Of a DNA stretch of 64,000 bases, positions 1-8,702 are shown in pieces (the stretch's first letter is position 1; the number at the start of each line of letters is the position of its first letter). The DNA is from Roridomyces roridus (Eukaryota; Basidiomycota; Agaricomycetes; Agaricales; Mycenaceae): positions 1-64,000 of the forward strand of contig JARKIF010000165.1 in the NCBI GenBank assembly GCA_029378245.1, in the 5' to 3' direction. The notes under the pieces are model-generated. The model worked only from the letters and a program-made list of their open reading frames with translations, had not been told where the DNA came from and made no database searches. A program made the position numbers and the translations under genes.

Positions 1-122
1 TACATTTTGGATTACCTATGTACTTGGCGCTGAATCTGTTCGTTCGTTCGTTCGCCAGTCGAGCTGGAATATGGCGCAAATAAAAAAAAAACAGCAAAAG
101 CGCGCCTACGTTCCCACGTGCA

Positions 123-1359
123 TCATATCTTCCTTCCTGAGCCGCCGCCGACCCGCATCCCAACGACGGAGGTACTCTGGCACACGGTCCACAAACACCT
201 CACACCCATCGAACAGATCTTTGGAAGGACATCGCGGCGCTGGTCCCACGGCTTGACGTCAACGCTCTCGCACCGGTCAAGACACACGAGAATCATCCCA
301 AAGCTGTATGCATCCGACAACAACGCGTCTTGGCACTCTCCACGGAGCACTTCGGGCGCGGAGAAGGGTCGTGTACCAGGGTGGATTTGCTCGATTTTGC
401 GACCAGCCGAGGAAGGCCCGAATGGATCTGCGGGCTCGTCGTGTGGGGATCGGTAGACCGAGTCGACGGAAACGCTCCGCCCGAAATCGAGCAGTTTGAC
501 AGTGTTGCTGCCCGTGGTGACTTGCACGTTGAGCAGGGAGAGGTCGCCGTGGCTGAGCCCGTATGAATGGAGGTGCGTGAGCCCGTCCATGAGTTGATTG
601 TGGTACTCGCGCTTCTGAGGCGCTGAGAGGACGGGACGCGCGATGACGACGTCGTAGAGCGTGCGGCCGTCAATGTACTCGAGGACCATGCCGACGTTCT
701 CGAGCGAGCCCAGGAACGCACAGACGTTCCGATGCCTGCTCAGAGTCGTGTAGACCCGCAGCTCGGCGAGGAACTGGACTGTCACGTCTGATGCATTGGA
801 TTGCATCTCGCCGTTGACCTCGAGCTGCACGACGTCTGGCTTTTTTACTATGCATTTGAAAAGTTCAGAGGCGGAGCCGTGGGCGCAAGGAGAGAGACTG
901 GCCGTGGGGTTCGAGGAGCCCTTGGGCGCGGTGTAGGCGAGGGGAGTGGGGAACGAGAAGAGCGAATTGGGGTGCCGCGTCAGCTGTAATATCGGCTGAG
1001 TCGATGCTGGCGTCGGTGGAGCGCGGACTCTGGGCTCCGAGTGGTGTACGTCGCTCGGGACGTGATCATAGTTGTACAGAGAGTTTATGTCTTCCACAGC
1101 CGTTTGCTGCGCCGAGGAGAACGAAGACAGATCCATAGGCGCAGGCTCTTCCTCGTCCATTTCCACTGCACATCGTCAGACACGCCTGATCGCCTTCCAA
1201 ATGCCAACGGTGCTCACCCATCCACCAGTTCTTCTTTGAAGTCAAGGTAACCCGTTTGAAATGCATGGTGGCAGCCGGAGCGGGGTTGCTCGGTGCTTGT
1301 GAGATCGCAGAGGTGGACGTGAGTCCCCTCGAGTACGGGGGGCGAAGAGTGTTCTGCAT
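123..1359 (-). CDS. Protein kinase-like protein (HGD type)
   Basis: Two exons on the minus strand (1359-1218 and 1165-123) joined over a GTGAGC...CTGAC...GCAG intron give 394 residues. The kinase domain fills the C-terminal two thirds. Visible parts are a possible beta-3 lysine in FKCIVKK, a likely helix-C glutamate in AELRVY, the catalytic loop SHGDLSLLN, LLDFGRS (DFG) and SAPEVLRG (APE). The catalytic loop has HGD rather than HRD, which is common in Agaricomycete tyrosine-kinase-like proteins, and serine replaces the usual lysine two residues after the Asp. The first 110 residues are Ser/Pro-rich and probably disordered. The ATG at 1359 is the first in frame, and an internal Met at 1266 is an alternative. 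The last 40 residues look unlike a normal kinase C-lobe, so a 3' intron or truncation is possible. Substrate unknown. Confidence 0.75.
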
Positions 1360-1584
1360 GGAGGAGAGGCCAGAACTTGGGCTAGAGCTCCGCAAAGGGC
1401 AACGTGCGCTGCGTCCATTGTCTGATTTGATCGCTTCAATTGACGCCCTAGTCTTCCCCGCATTACGGCGTAGCTCAGTACGTATCTACTGAACAAATCC
1501 CTTGCCCCAGCTGCTTCATAACGGCCAAGAAAACTCCCATGCATCTCCACTCTTCCCACCAACTGCTTTAACAAAGTACACGTC

Positions 1585-2365
1585 CTGTAAGACCACGACC
1601 TAAATGAATCGAATTCCAAAGCAGGTGAGATTTAGGAACAGGCGGATATGTGCGAGAATGCAATGAGCAAGTGAGAGAGACACACAGTGGAGCATAGGGA
1701 GAGATCTAGTGGCCGCCAGTAGTATTCGATGCAATGAAAAAATGACAAAAGAAACGACTTGCCTTTATACTATACCTTTGACCTACCTGTTCTTGTGCAT
1801 TCTTGAGGTCTTCGGTCTTCTTTCTTGTTGTTGAGGTCTTCTTTCTTCATTTTTGAGGGCCTTCGTTCATGAGGTCTTCATTCTTGAGAATGAATCTTGA
1901 GGACCTCTCTTCATTCTTCAGGTCTTCTGTCTTCACATCTTCTTTCTTCTTCTTGAGTTCTTCTCTTGAGGTCTTCTTTCTTGAGAGGTCTCTTGAGGAC
2001 CTCCCAGAATTGTGCATCCTTAGGGATTCGAACCCATCACCTCTGCGAGAGAGGGGGCCGAGTTGCAGGAGCTTGGTACAACTCGGCCAAGGAGCCATGA
2101 AAACATGCGAGGTGAACTTGGCTAAGTGCACGTCCGCTGGAGTGCGCGGCAGGTGGGGCTCACGCATCCAACTGGTAGAGAGATGACGCCGTTCTTCCGC
2201 GGCACTCACAGGCGGAACGGGAGGGGGCTGGTGCACAACTCCGACGTTAAGGAAGAGATGGTGCAGTCGGAGATATCAAGTGTCACTGTGGGGGCCGGCC
2301 CGGGGAAGGATGACACGCGTCGTCAACGTTCTTTTTGAGCCACGATCACGTGGGCTCGTGACGCT
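1585..2365 (-). repeat. Dispersed tRNA-headed repeat, copy 1
   Basis: One of three related copies (the others at 29985-30580 and 40885-41575). Read on the minus strand it starts at a CACGTG site (2347-2352) and passes a stretch ending ATCTCTCTACCA. The tRNA-like head (2096-2013) follows, then a purine-rich tail of GAAGAC/AAGAAG words with the word TCAAGAGACCTCTCAAG, and finally a unit ending near ACGACCT.AATGAATCGA. Similarity to copy 3 runs over about 700 bp. There is no long open frame with recognisable content. Boundaries are estimated from where the copies stop matching. The structure suggests a SINE-like element or a larger composite; no target-site duplication was resolved. Confidence 0.75.
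2013..2096 (-). other. tRNA-like head with pol III A and B boxes (copy 1)
   Basis: The minus strand shows an A-box match (TTGGCCGAGTTG) and, about 55 nt on, a perfect B-box (GGTTCGAATCC) inside a T-arm-like GGGTTCGAATCCC. The acceptor ends (GGCTCCT and AGGATGC) pair only in part, and CCGAGTTG...CAACTCGG forms an extra inverted repeat over the anticodon region. It is therefore tRNA-derived rather than a working tRNA gene. The same block is conserved in the other two copies. Confidence 0.65.
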
Positions 2366-2379
2366 TGTCGCTCTCCCAC

Positions 2380-2497
2380 ACGAGTGTCGCATTCACCGTC
2401 TTCAAGGGCTCCGCCGACGACGGCATCATCGAAGCAACGGCGAGTCTCCCTCCGCCCACAGGGTCTCAAGTCCAATTAAAATCAAAATAACACGCTC
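2380..2497 (+). pseudogene. ADH 5' fragment, start codon lost
   Basis: About 118 bp matching the start of the nearby zinc alcohol dehydrogenases. In frame it reads SVAFTVFKGSADDG, close to ADH4 (SVAFTVFKGSANDG), and it continues to the block equivalent to QVQIKITHS before diverging. The codon at the ATG position is ACG, and an in-frame stop follows QVQLKSK. The 28 bp next to it, around CACGTG, are the same as upstream of ADH4, so fragment and leader came as one unit with the adjacent repeat. It is non-coding as it stands. Confidence 0.75.
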
Positions 2498-3056
2498 AAC
2501 TCTACATACAGCTACTAGTACAACTTGTTCGTCAGCTGTATCGTAGTCTGTCTACTAGAGACTATCCTTCCTCGGCTTTGCAACGTCCATCGGTGAGTAT
2601 CCCAGTGTTGGCTCGCCATCTTGTCTGGTGTCCCAGGAATCTCATCCAGCGCAATGAGCAACCACCTTCACTTCAATCAACGTTTGGAATATCGGCTTTG
2701 GCTGCGGGGCGTCGGCGTGTGGGCACTGTGTGGGGCGCCGTGGATTATCACGGCGCTTTTCTTGCAGCTAAATCCTTCCGGTATAGCGGTTGGTATACTT
2801 AGTAAGTCAGGAACACTGCTTTCCGAACGGCACGCACGTCTGATTCCACGCCGAAAGCGTCACCCTTCACCAGCCTAGCCTGGGCCCAAACTTGTCGAGA
2901 ACAGAAGGAGAACAGAGCAGGAACGTGACCTTTGAGCATTGTGCTGCCTATGGGACAATCTGCGACGTGTTTGTTTTGCTCGCTTTGTCTCCGCGTGACA
3001 TCGCCCCTATAAATTTGCGGCGCGCTATTGTGTGCGTTCTTCCGCAAACCACCACC
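2498..3056. other. Intergenic, no gene recognised
   Basis: Only short open frames are seen. One plus-strand frame (about 2651-2878) has a hydrophobic stretch but no family resemblance and no clear splice context. The last 100 bp are probably the promoter and leader of the gene at 3057. Confidence 0.4.
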
Positions 3057-3829
3057 ATGGCTGAATTTGCCCTCATCAATCTCGACAAGCACGAAGTCGT
3101 CGACGCGTCTAACACAGGCTTTGGCTTCAAGGTGCCTCCTAGTGTTTTGCATCTCGACGCGTCGCTCATGCCACCCAATACAGATGGTAGAGTGCATCGG
3201 CGCGATGCCACTCGCCGCTCTCTGGCTCTTCACCGTCCCCGTCGACGGTCAACCCGCCCCTCCTCCTCCTCCCTTCAAACCATCCCCATGGGTCCCCTCG
3301 CGTCCCCGTCGGCCACTGGGCCGGCGATCGCGTCCTCATCATCGACGAATACAGCGGTCCCGCCGAAGACGTCTTCCCAGCCGACGTTCTCTCCGCATTC
3401 CCCAACGGCGACTCCTCGATCGACGCGCTCTACTACGCGTTCGACAACCTCAAGCGCGTCAACCTCCCTGGGTATGAGCACCAAGGTGACCAAGACGTCT
3501 TGTTCCCAGTCGACAAAGTCTGGGTCGTTCGCAACCTCACGAAAAAGTGGTATGCGCGCTCGGATAAGGTTGTCGCGCCTGAGGATCGTCGGGGCCCGGA
3601 TCTCAAGGACGACGCCGAGAGCCTTGGGTTGGGTGACCTTATTTGGGCGGACATTGGGGGCGCGATGAACGCTAGCATGGATGAGGGAGGCCGTGGCGAT
3701 AGGTTCGATGTGCAGACGCTTCAGAGTGTCCAAAACTCAGACGAGGAGTGGAAGGATTGGAGCAAACAGGCTAAAGATTGTTTGCACTCGTTCGACATGG
3801 ACGACGATGTGTCGGAAAACCGTCGTTGA
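3057..3829 (+). CDS. Conserved Agaricomycete hypothetical protein, frame break in exon 2
   Basis: The start is ATG at 3057 in a good CACCATGG context. Exon 1 (3057-3131) reads MAEFALINLDKHEVVDA... and is joined by a 52-nt GTGCCT...ACAG intron to exon 2 at 3184 (MVECIGAMPLAALWLF). The protein then shows VPVGHWAGDRVLIIDEYSG, VWVVRNLTKKWYARSD and a C-terminus with EEWKDWSKQAKD. From memory, this order (ALINLxKxE, then GxWAGDR, then RNLTKxxYxRSD) occurs in a family of uncharacterised Agaricomycete proteins of unknown function. The frame moves by one base between about 3270 and 3312. No intron can explain this, because there is no AG between 3193 and 3351. It is either a base error or a real frameshift that disables the gene. 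Confidence 0.55.
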
Positions 3830-3891
3830 AATAATTATTCAAGTTCAAGTACAACTTCTATACTACTCTTACACTTACATGTCTCGGTTTC

Positions 3892-4800
3892 TTACTTATT
3901 CCAAACAGTCAAGTTCTCCTTCAAATCCTTCCGCTTCGAATCGTCCAACGACTCGGGGAACAAAGGAATTGAGCCCCTAAAACTGATATCATCGGAAATA
4001 ACTACAAAGATATTCGGGTCCGCCTTGAAGGTCGCAATCTTCTCGACGAAATCTGCGCATCCATGGGGAATTCGTTGAACGAATCTGCCAGGTCGGAGAC
4101 TTGGCAAAACTGGGAAGCACGCGAGGTGATGTCGAGGGGTATCCAGCAAACGGAGGCTTCTGTCCTTGAAGTAGTCGATGAACTTTGAGGCCACTGAAGC
4201 TCAGTTTCGAGCTGGAAAAATCGAGCTCCTCAATGTTGCGCCCACTGCGCCAAATAAATCAGGACATTTCGAGTCAAAGAAAAATGCACGCACGCAAAGT
4301 CAGCAGCATTCGGATTTTGCGGGTAAGTTGAGGTGACAGTGCCGGGATTGATGACGAGGTTTGTGCTGTTCGGGCACTTAGACATGTCTCCCTGGCAAAT
4401 ATTTAGAACATGAGAACGCTGGAAGAAATAACGCACGGTATGGTCAAAGTGACTGTAGCTACCAAGGAATCGGCTCGTCATTCAATCAAGGGTGATATCC
4501 TTGCTCTCCTCAAGCTTATACACCCCCGCAGAGAACCTGAACCCTGCAGCATTGGCCGGAGCCAAGTTCAAAGGATCCTTGCGCATCCCGAGATTGAACA
4601 TGTTATGTTTGTGCGTTTCGGAATTCTCGACGAGGAAAGAGAACAGGGGACCTTATTTGTGGGACCAATGGCGACCGTGACGGTTTCATCTCCGGGAGCG
4701 CGGGGGAGATGAACGCCTCCGCGAGGTTGACGAGGATAACGGTGCCGACGTCGAAGAGTCGTTCTGTGCGTTGCGGTTTGGAAACGTGGGATAGGATAGG
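3892..4800 (-). pseudogene. Decayed metallo-beta-lactamase-fold gene
   Basis: Minus-strand pieces in several frames match the intact gene at 27280-28623 in order. They are a segment like RLFDVGTVILVN, then NLGMRKDPLNLAPANAAGF, then YSHFDHT, GDMSKCPNSTNLV and STYPQNP, then DYFKDRSLRLLDTP, and finally VEKIATFKADPNIFVV. In-frame stops and frame changes separate the pieces. The first metal-binding His of HxHxDH is Tyr. About 100 residues between LLDTP and KIATF, including later metal ligands, are missing. This is a dead paralogue of the secreted MBL-fold protein and lies just downstream of the dUTPase-like gene on the same strand. Confidence 0.8.
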
Positions 4801-4912
4801 TGACATGCACATTGAATATTGACCACTGGACTGAGTGACGGTCAGAAGCAAGCGTGATCGAACCCCAGTCCAGAGAAATCCGCGACCGAAGCCCAGCCAA
4901 CGGCAACACTAT

Positions 4913-5525
4913 CTACATGGCGGCCTTGTTTTGGTATACTCCAGAATAACCCTCGACCTTGTGAACAGTCAGTCAGTCTCAGATTGTGGAAAGCTAGTAG
5001 ACCGCACCCTCTCCTTCATCTGGTGAAATACAAACTGCGCAAGCTTCGCGTCTTTGAAGAGCGTGACACCGTGCGGGTTCATGACTTGTAATAGCCCGCC
5101 TGAAGCAACACTATCAGAACGACGAAAAACATGTTCAAACGTACAAACTCACCGATAGTGCCCTTGTACCCAGGATCCATGACCCCAGCACTGATCAGTG
5201 CCCCGGAACGAAACAGTGAGCTCCGGACGAATAGCGAGCCCATAACGTCCAGCGGCACGTCGATGGTTTCGTTGAACTCGACGAGGTACGCCCCGGAGCC
5301 AAGGTGCATCCGCAATTCCGATGCATCGAGACCTTTCTCAAAGGGAAGCTCCCTTGTAGTCGACGTCTTTCGGTGCTTGTTGTCAAAATCGACAACGCCG
5401 GCGGATGTCCATGCCAGGACGCGTTTAAGCGAGAGGTCTATACCGCACGGCTGGACCTGGTCTTTCGGCGAAAGAAGTCCTTGGACTATCTGCCGCGTGA
5501 AGACAGCGCGGCCTGGCAGAATCAT
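4913..5525 (-). CDS. dUTPase / dCTP deaminase-like protein (archaeal-type Dut/Dcd)
   Basis: Three exons (5525-5153, 5099-5008, 4957-4913) give 169 residues, exactly in frame. The N-terminus MILPGRAVFTRQIV resembles the MIL start of archaeal Dut/Dcd proteins. Family motifs follow in order: QPCGIDLSL, the hydrophobic strand GSGAYLVEFNETIDVP, FVRSSLFRSGALI (Ser/Arg motif), AGVMDPGYKGTIGGLLQV (the substrate-Asp motif), KDAKLAQFVFHQM and the C-terminal VEGYSGVYQNK. The family hydrolyses dUTP to dUMP or deaminates dCTP, keeping uracil out of DNA. AGVMDPGY fits dUTPase chemistry, but I cannot separate the two activities by eye. It differs from the usual short eukaryotic trimeric dUTPase. No targeting signal is obvious. 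Upstream frame beyond 5525 looks non-coding. Confidence 0.8.
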
Positions 5526-5999
5526 GGATAAAAGTAGGATGGAGATGGGAGTGAGAGGCAAGGCACCATCCCAGCCACACTTGGAAGCTGTCCCGAAGCT
5601 GTCCCGTCGCCGTTGGTGACAAAGGCTGACAGAACCAGCAATCAATGCGTGATCGCCGGATGTTTTCTCCTTCTCGCAACCTTCTTCCGCTGAGATTTCC
5701 ACCGAGCTCGCTGGATTCACACGAGATTTCCACCGAACTACAGTCCCGCCCACCTTTCTCTCCTCAATAATGTCTGTCAGACAACGGCTGAACAACGATC
5801 CCACTGCTCATCCCAGTGTTGCCCGCAGCCCGCTTGCCTGAACCGGAACCTCCCTCGACGAAGCTTGCACCAAAGTATTAATCGCAACGGAGATTGAATC
5901 CATTGGGTGTGCGCATGACGCCGTTCTTATCTTCACGGGGATGCACGAAATGGACGAAAGTAGATCAAGAAAGACTAATATATTCGTTTTACTAGGCCC

Positions 6000-7096
6000 T
6001 CAACATTCCGCCACGAGCACAGCCCTATACCGAATCTTCCCTTCACCCAGGCGCGCCATACTCTCCTCTATGCCGCTCTTGGTCAGAGGAAAGCATTCAA
6101 TAACAGGCTTGATCTGATTGCGTGCTGAAAAGTCCAGCATACGCTTGAGTACAGACCGCGAAGCCACAATAGAGCCTTGGACGTTGAGCCCGCGAGCCAA
6201 GAGCGGATATTGTGGGATCGACAGGTTGTCGAACGACAGTGTGAGTGGGTAGATGGTGCCACACCTTTTCACCACTTGCATATATCTGAGAGCATTGTCA
6301 GCAAAGTTCAAGGTGGATACTAACAACCACGCACGGTTCCCAGCTTGGCAGGAAGCTGGTGGCGACGATGAGGTGGTCCACAGGCGCTACATCGAACTTG
6401 TCTGCGCCTGCGGTGGAGTAGAACTCGGAAGCACCGAGGCGCAACGCCTCCCCGCGCTTGGACTCGGTGCTCGAAAATACCACGACGCTGGCGCCCATCT
6501 TGGCGAGGAAGAGAATCGCCATGTGCCCCACGCCGCCAATACCAACGACGCCCACGCGATCGGTGGGTCGAACGTTGAAACTCTCGAGCACCCCAAATAT
6601 TGTAGCACCTGCGCACATGAGAGGCGCAGCGTGTTCGGGCTTCAAGCCGGCAGGGATCTTGAATAAAATGTCGGCATCCCAGATGGCGCGCGATCCGAAC
6701 GAGCCCTGGTGCTGGTTCGCGAGCCCGTATTCTTCCTTGGTCGAGCAGTATTGGTCCTCTCCTGAAATCCGTCAGGAATGTTGGAGTGTGAAGGTATAAA
6801 TGGCGCTCACCATGCGAGCACTCCTCGCATCTGCCGCATACTTTGTGAACGTACCCCCAGCCGACAACATCTCCAACTTGCAAATGCTTGACATTGTCGC
6901 CAATCTGCTCCACGATCCCGACTCCCTCGTGCCCCAGGACCATGTCGAGGTGTTTATAATGCTCGTCGGTTCCACAGACCCCCGAGTGCGTTATTCTGAC
7001 TTGGACTTGGTTTCCTGTAGGCGGTGCGTGGCGCGTGGTGGTTTCGACGATGCCGGTGTTGGCAGAACCCTTGAAGACGGTGAATTCGACGGTCAT
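6000..7096 (-). CDS. Zinc-dependent alcohol dehydrogenase, CAD-like (ADH1)
   Basis: Exons 7096-6811, 6761-6335 and 6285-6000 (286+427+286 nt) encode 332 residues. It is a medium-chain zinc dehydrogenase of the cinnamyl-alcohol/ADH-VI type, which typically reduces aldehydes with NADP(H). Catalytic zinc ligands are visible in CGTDEHYKH, GHEGVG and LMCAGAT. The structural-zinc cysteines are in CGRCEEC and the later DQYC. The Rossmann glycine motif is VGVVGIGGVGHMAI, followed by the cofactor loop FSSTESKR. It has no targeting signal, so is probably cytosolic. It belongs to a local family with ADH2, ADH3 and ADH4, which share its intron positions. The true substrate is unknown. Confidence 0.9.
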
Positions 7097-8702
7097 GGAT
7101 GAAAAAGTGATACTCTGCAAACAAGACTTTTCAAGTATTTTATACTCCCGTCGAAAGACTGGGCTATGTACTAAGCGCATTAGAGCTGCTCGCACCTCCA
7201 GCTTGGTTTCTCCGTCGAAAACGGCCGTCCGAAAATCGTGCAATTCGCCGTTGAACCTACGATAAAGAAGCACGATAAAGAAGCACATTTGACGACTTGA
7301 ACCTCTAGATCCATCCGGCCTCCGATGAAACCACCTGTCTGTACTTCATTTCTCGCTCTCAATAAACGCGCTAACCTTCTCGCGCAGGTTCGATTCAGAA
7401 AACCCAATCCTGGAGTAGCAATCCATGGTCCAAAATTGAACCCGTGGCTATCTCGTGCGCCCGTCCTCCCCGAAATCGCCGCCAGCGTCCCCACTGAAAT
7501 ACTACGCCAATATAATCTATGAATGAAACATGCTGAGCGTCGGCCAAGTCGTTCCTCGCACGCGTGACGCACCGTCCCTCCCGCCCTGCTCTATGTCATG
7601 TTTGGGCTGCTTTGGGCTGCTGCTGCTGGGCAAGTTCGTTTCGGCCCCTGAGCGGTCCTCGTGTACGGGTTTTGGCCTGGCACTTTCCCGCCGCTTTTCC
7701 CGATGCCGCGCTGGCGTTGCCGGCGCCGGGCGGCCAGGTCGGCGTTCCTCTACACCGAAGACCTGGTCCTCGCATTTTGCTATTTTCTGGACCACCCGAC
7801 ACACCCTAATAGGCCTCGAATGTGCTCCCTATTACTCACTCGCACGCCACCTGAGTTCGTCGAACGTTATTTCTTCAAGACTTTCAAGTATACAAGTTCT
7901 CTCAAGACTCTCAGAGGCTCACCGACCCCAGAATATTCACGCGCATACTACTTGAAAGTTCAACATCACGTGGTCTGCCGGAGTTGAGCACCATCATCCT
8001 GAGGAATGCGGCTCCGTTCTCGTCTTGCACTTGCCGGCACCATCTTTTCGAAACCGAAATCGAAATCGAAATCGCAGGCCGGCGAGGCCGCCAGGCGCCT
8101 ACATTTTCCCTAATAAATGGTTGATTGAAATACCGCCCATGTTCAAATTCCCGAGGCTACTTAAATGCTCAAGCTTCAAGTTGGTTGAAGTATTGTTTTA
8201 GAACGACTGGCATTAGACTTGGCAGTCACCTGATCGCGACTTATGACGTCGTGATTTTCCCCGTTGGCCAAACACCGGACCGATCGCTTTCAACACTCCA
8301 AAAATCCCTGCACATGTTTCGTTTCAAGATATTTTCACATTGGACTAACTAGCTACGCTACTACGAGACAGTTTGATTATACAGTGGTGAGGCGGGTATG
8401 TATGTATGAAAATAGCATGCAAGACGTGGGTCAGTAGTAACATACTCAATAACAAGGGGCGAAAATGCTACATTGGTTAAAAAAATCGAGATAGAGAGAG
8501 AGAGTAGCTGAATAATAGTGTGCGTACGATAAGCGGTTCATTGAGGAGGTACGTGAGGTCTCCTCGCGAGGTCGTCAGTCAGTTTCTGTTGTAGTGTTTG
8601 TATGCGGTATGCAGCGGCCGGGTATCGTGTCCTGGTATGGGTGATGCTAGTGTGGGGCGGTCAGAGCGCACCAATAAATAATTCTTCTTCTTCTCCTTGC
8701 GC
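7097..8702. other. Intergenic, no gene recognised
   Basis: Open frames here are short and look like nothing I know on either strand. The region holds a CGAAAT hexanucleotide array (8049-8080) and an AG run near 8489-8504. The part just left of 7150 should contain the ADH1 promoter. Confidence 0.4.
8049..8080 (+). repeat. CGAAAT hexanucleotide microsatellite
   Basis: CGAAAC followed by four tandem CGAAAT units, in non-coding DNA. Confidence 0.9.

Noticed and set aside
2013..2096. Working tRNA gene (also 30252-30335 and 41240-41322)
   Set aside because: The T-arm and pol III boxes are good, but the acceptor stem pairs poorly and the anticodon region is replaced by a larger palindrome. Each copy also sits inside a longer repeated unit.
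7300..8000. Short open frames as new genes
   Set aside because: Overlapping frames exist on both strands with no motif, no splice pattern and no plausible start context.
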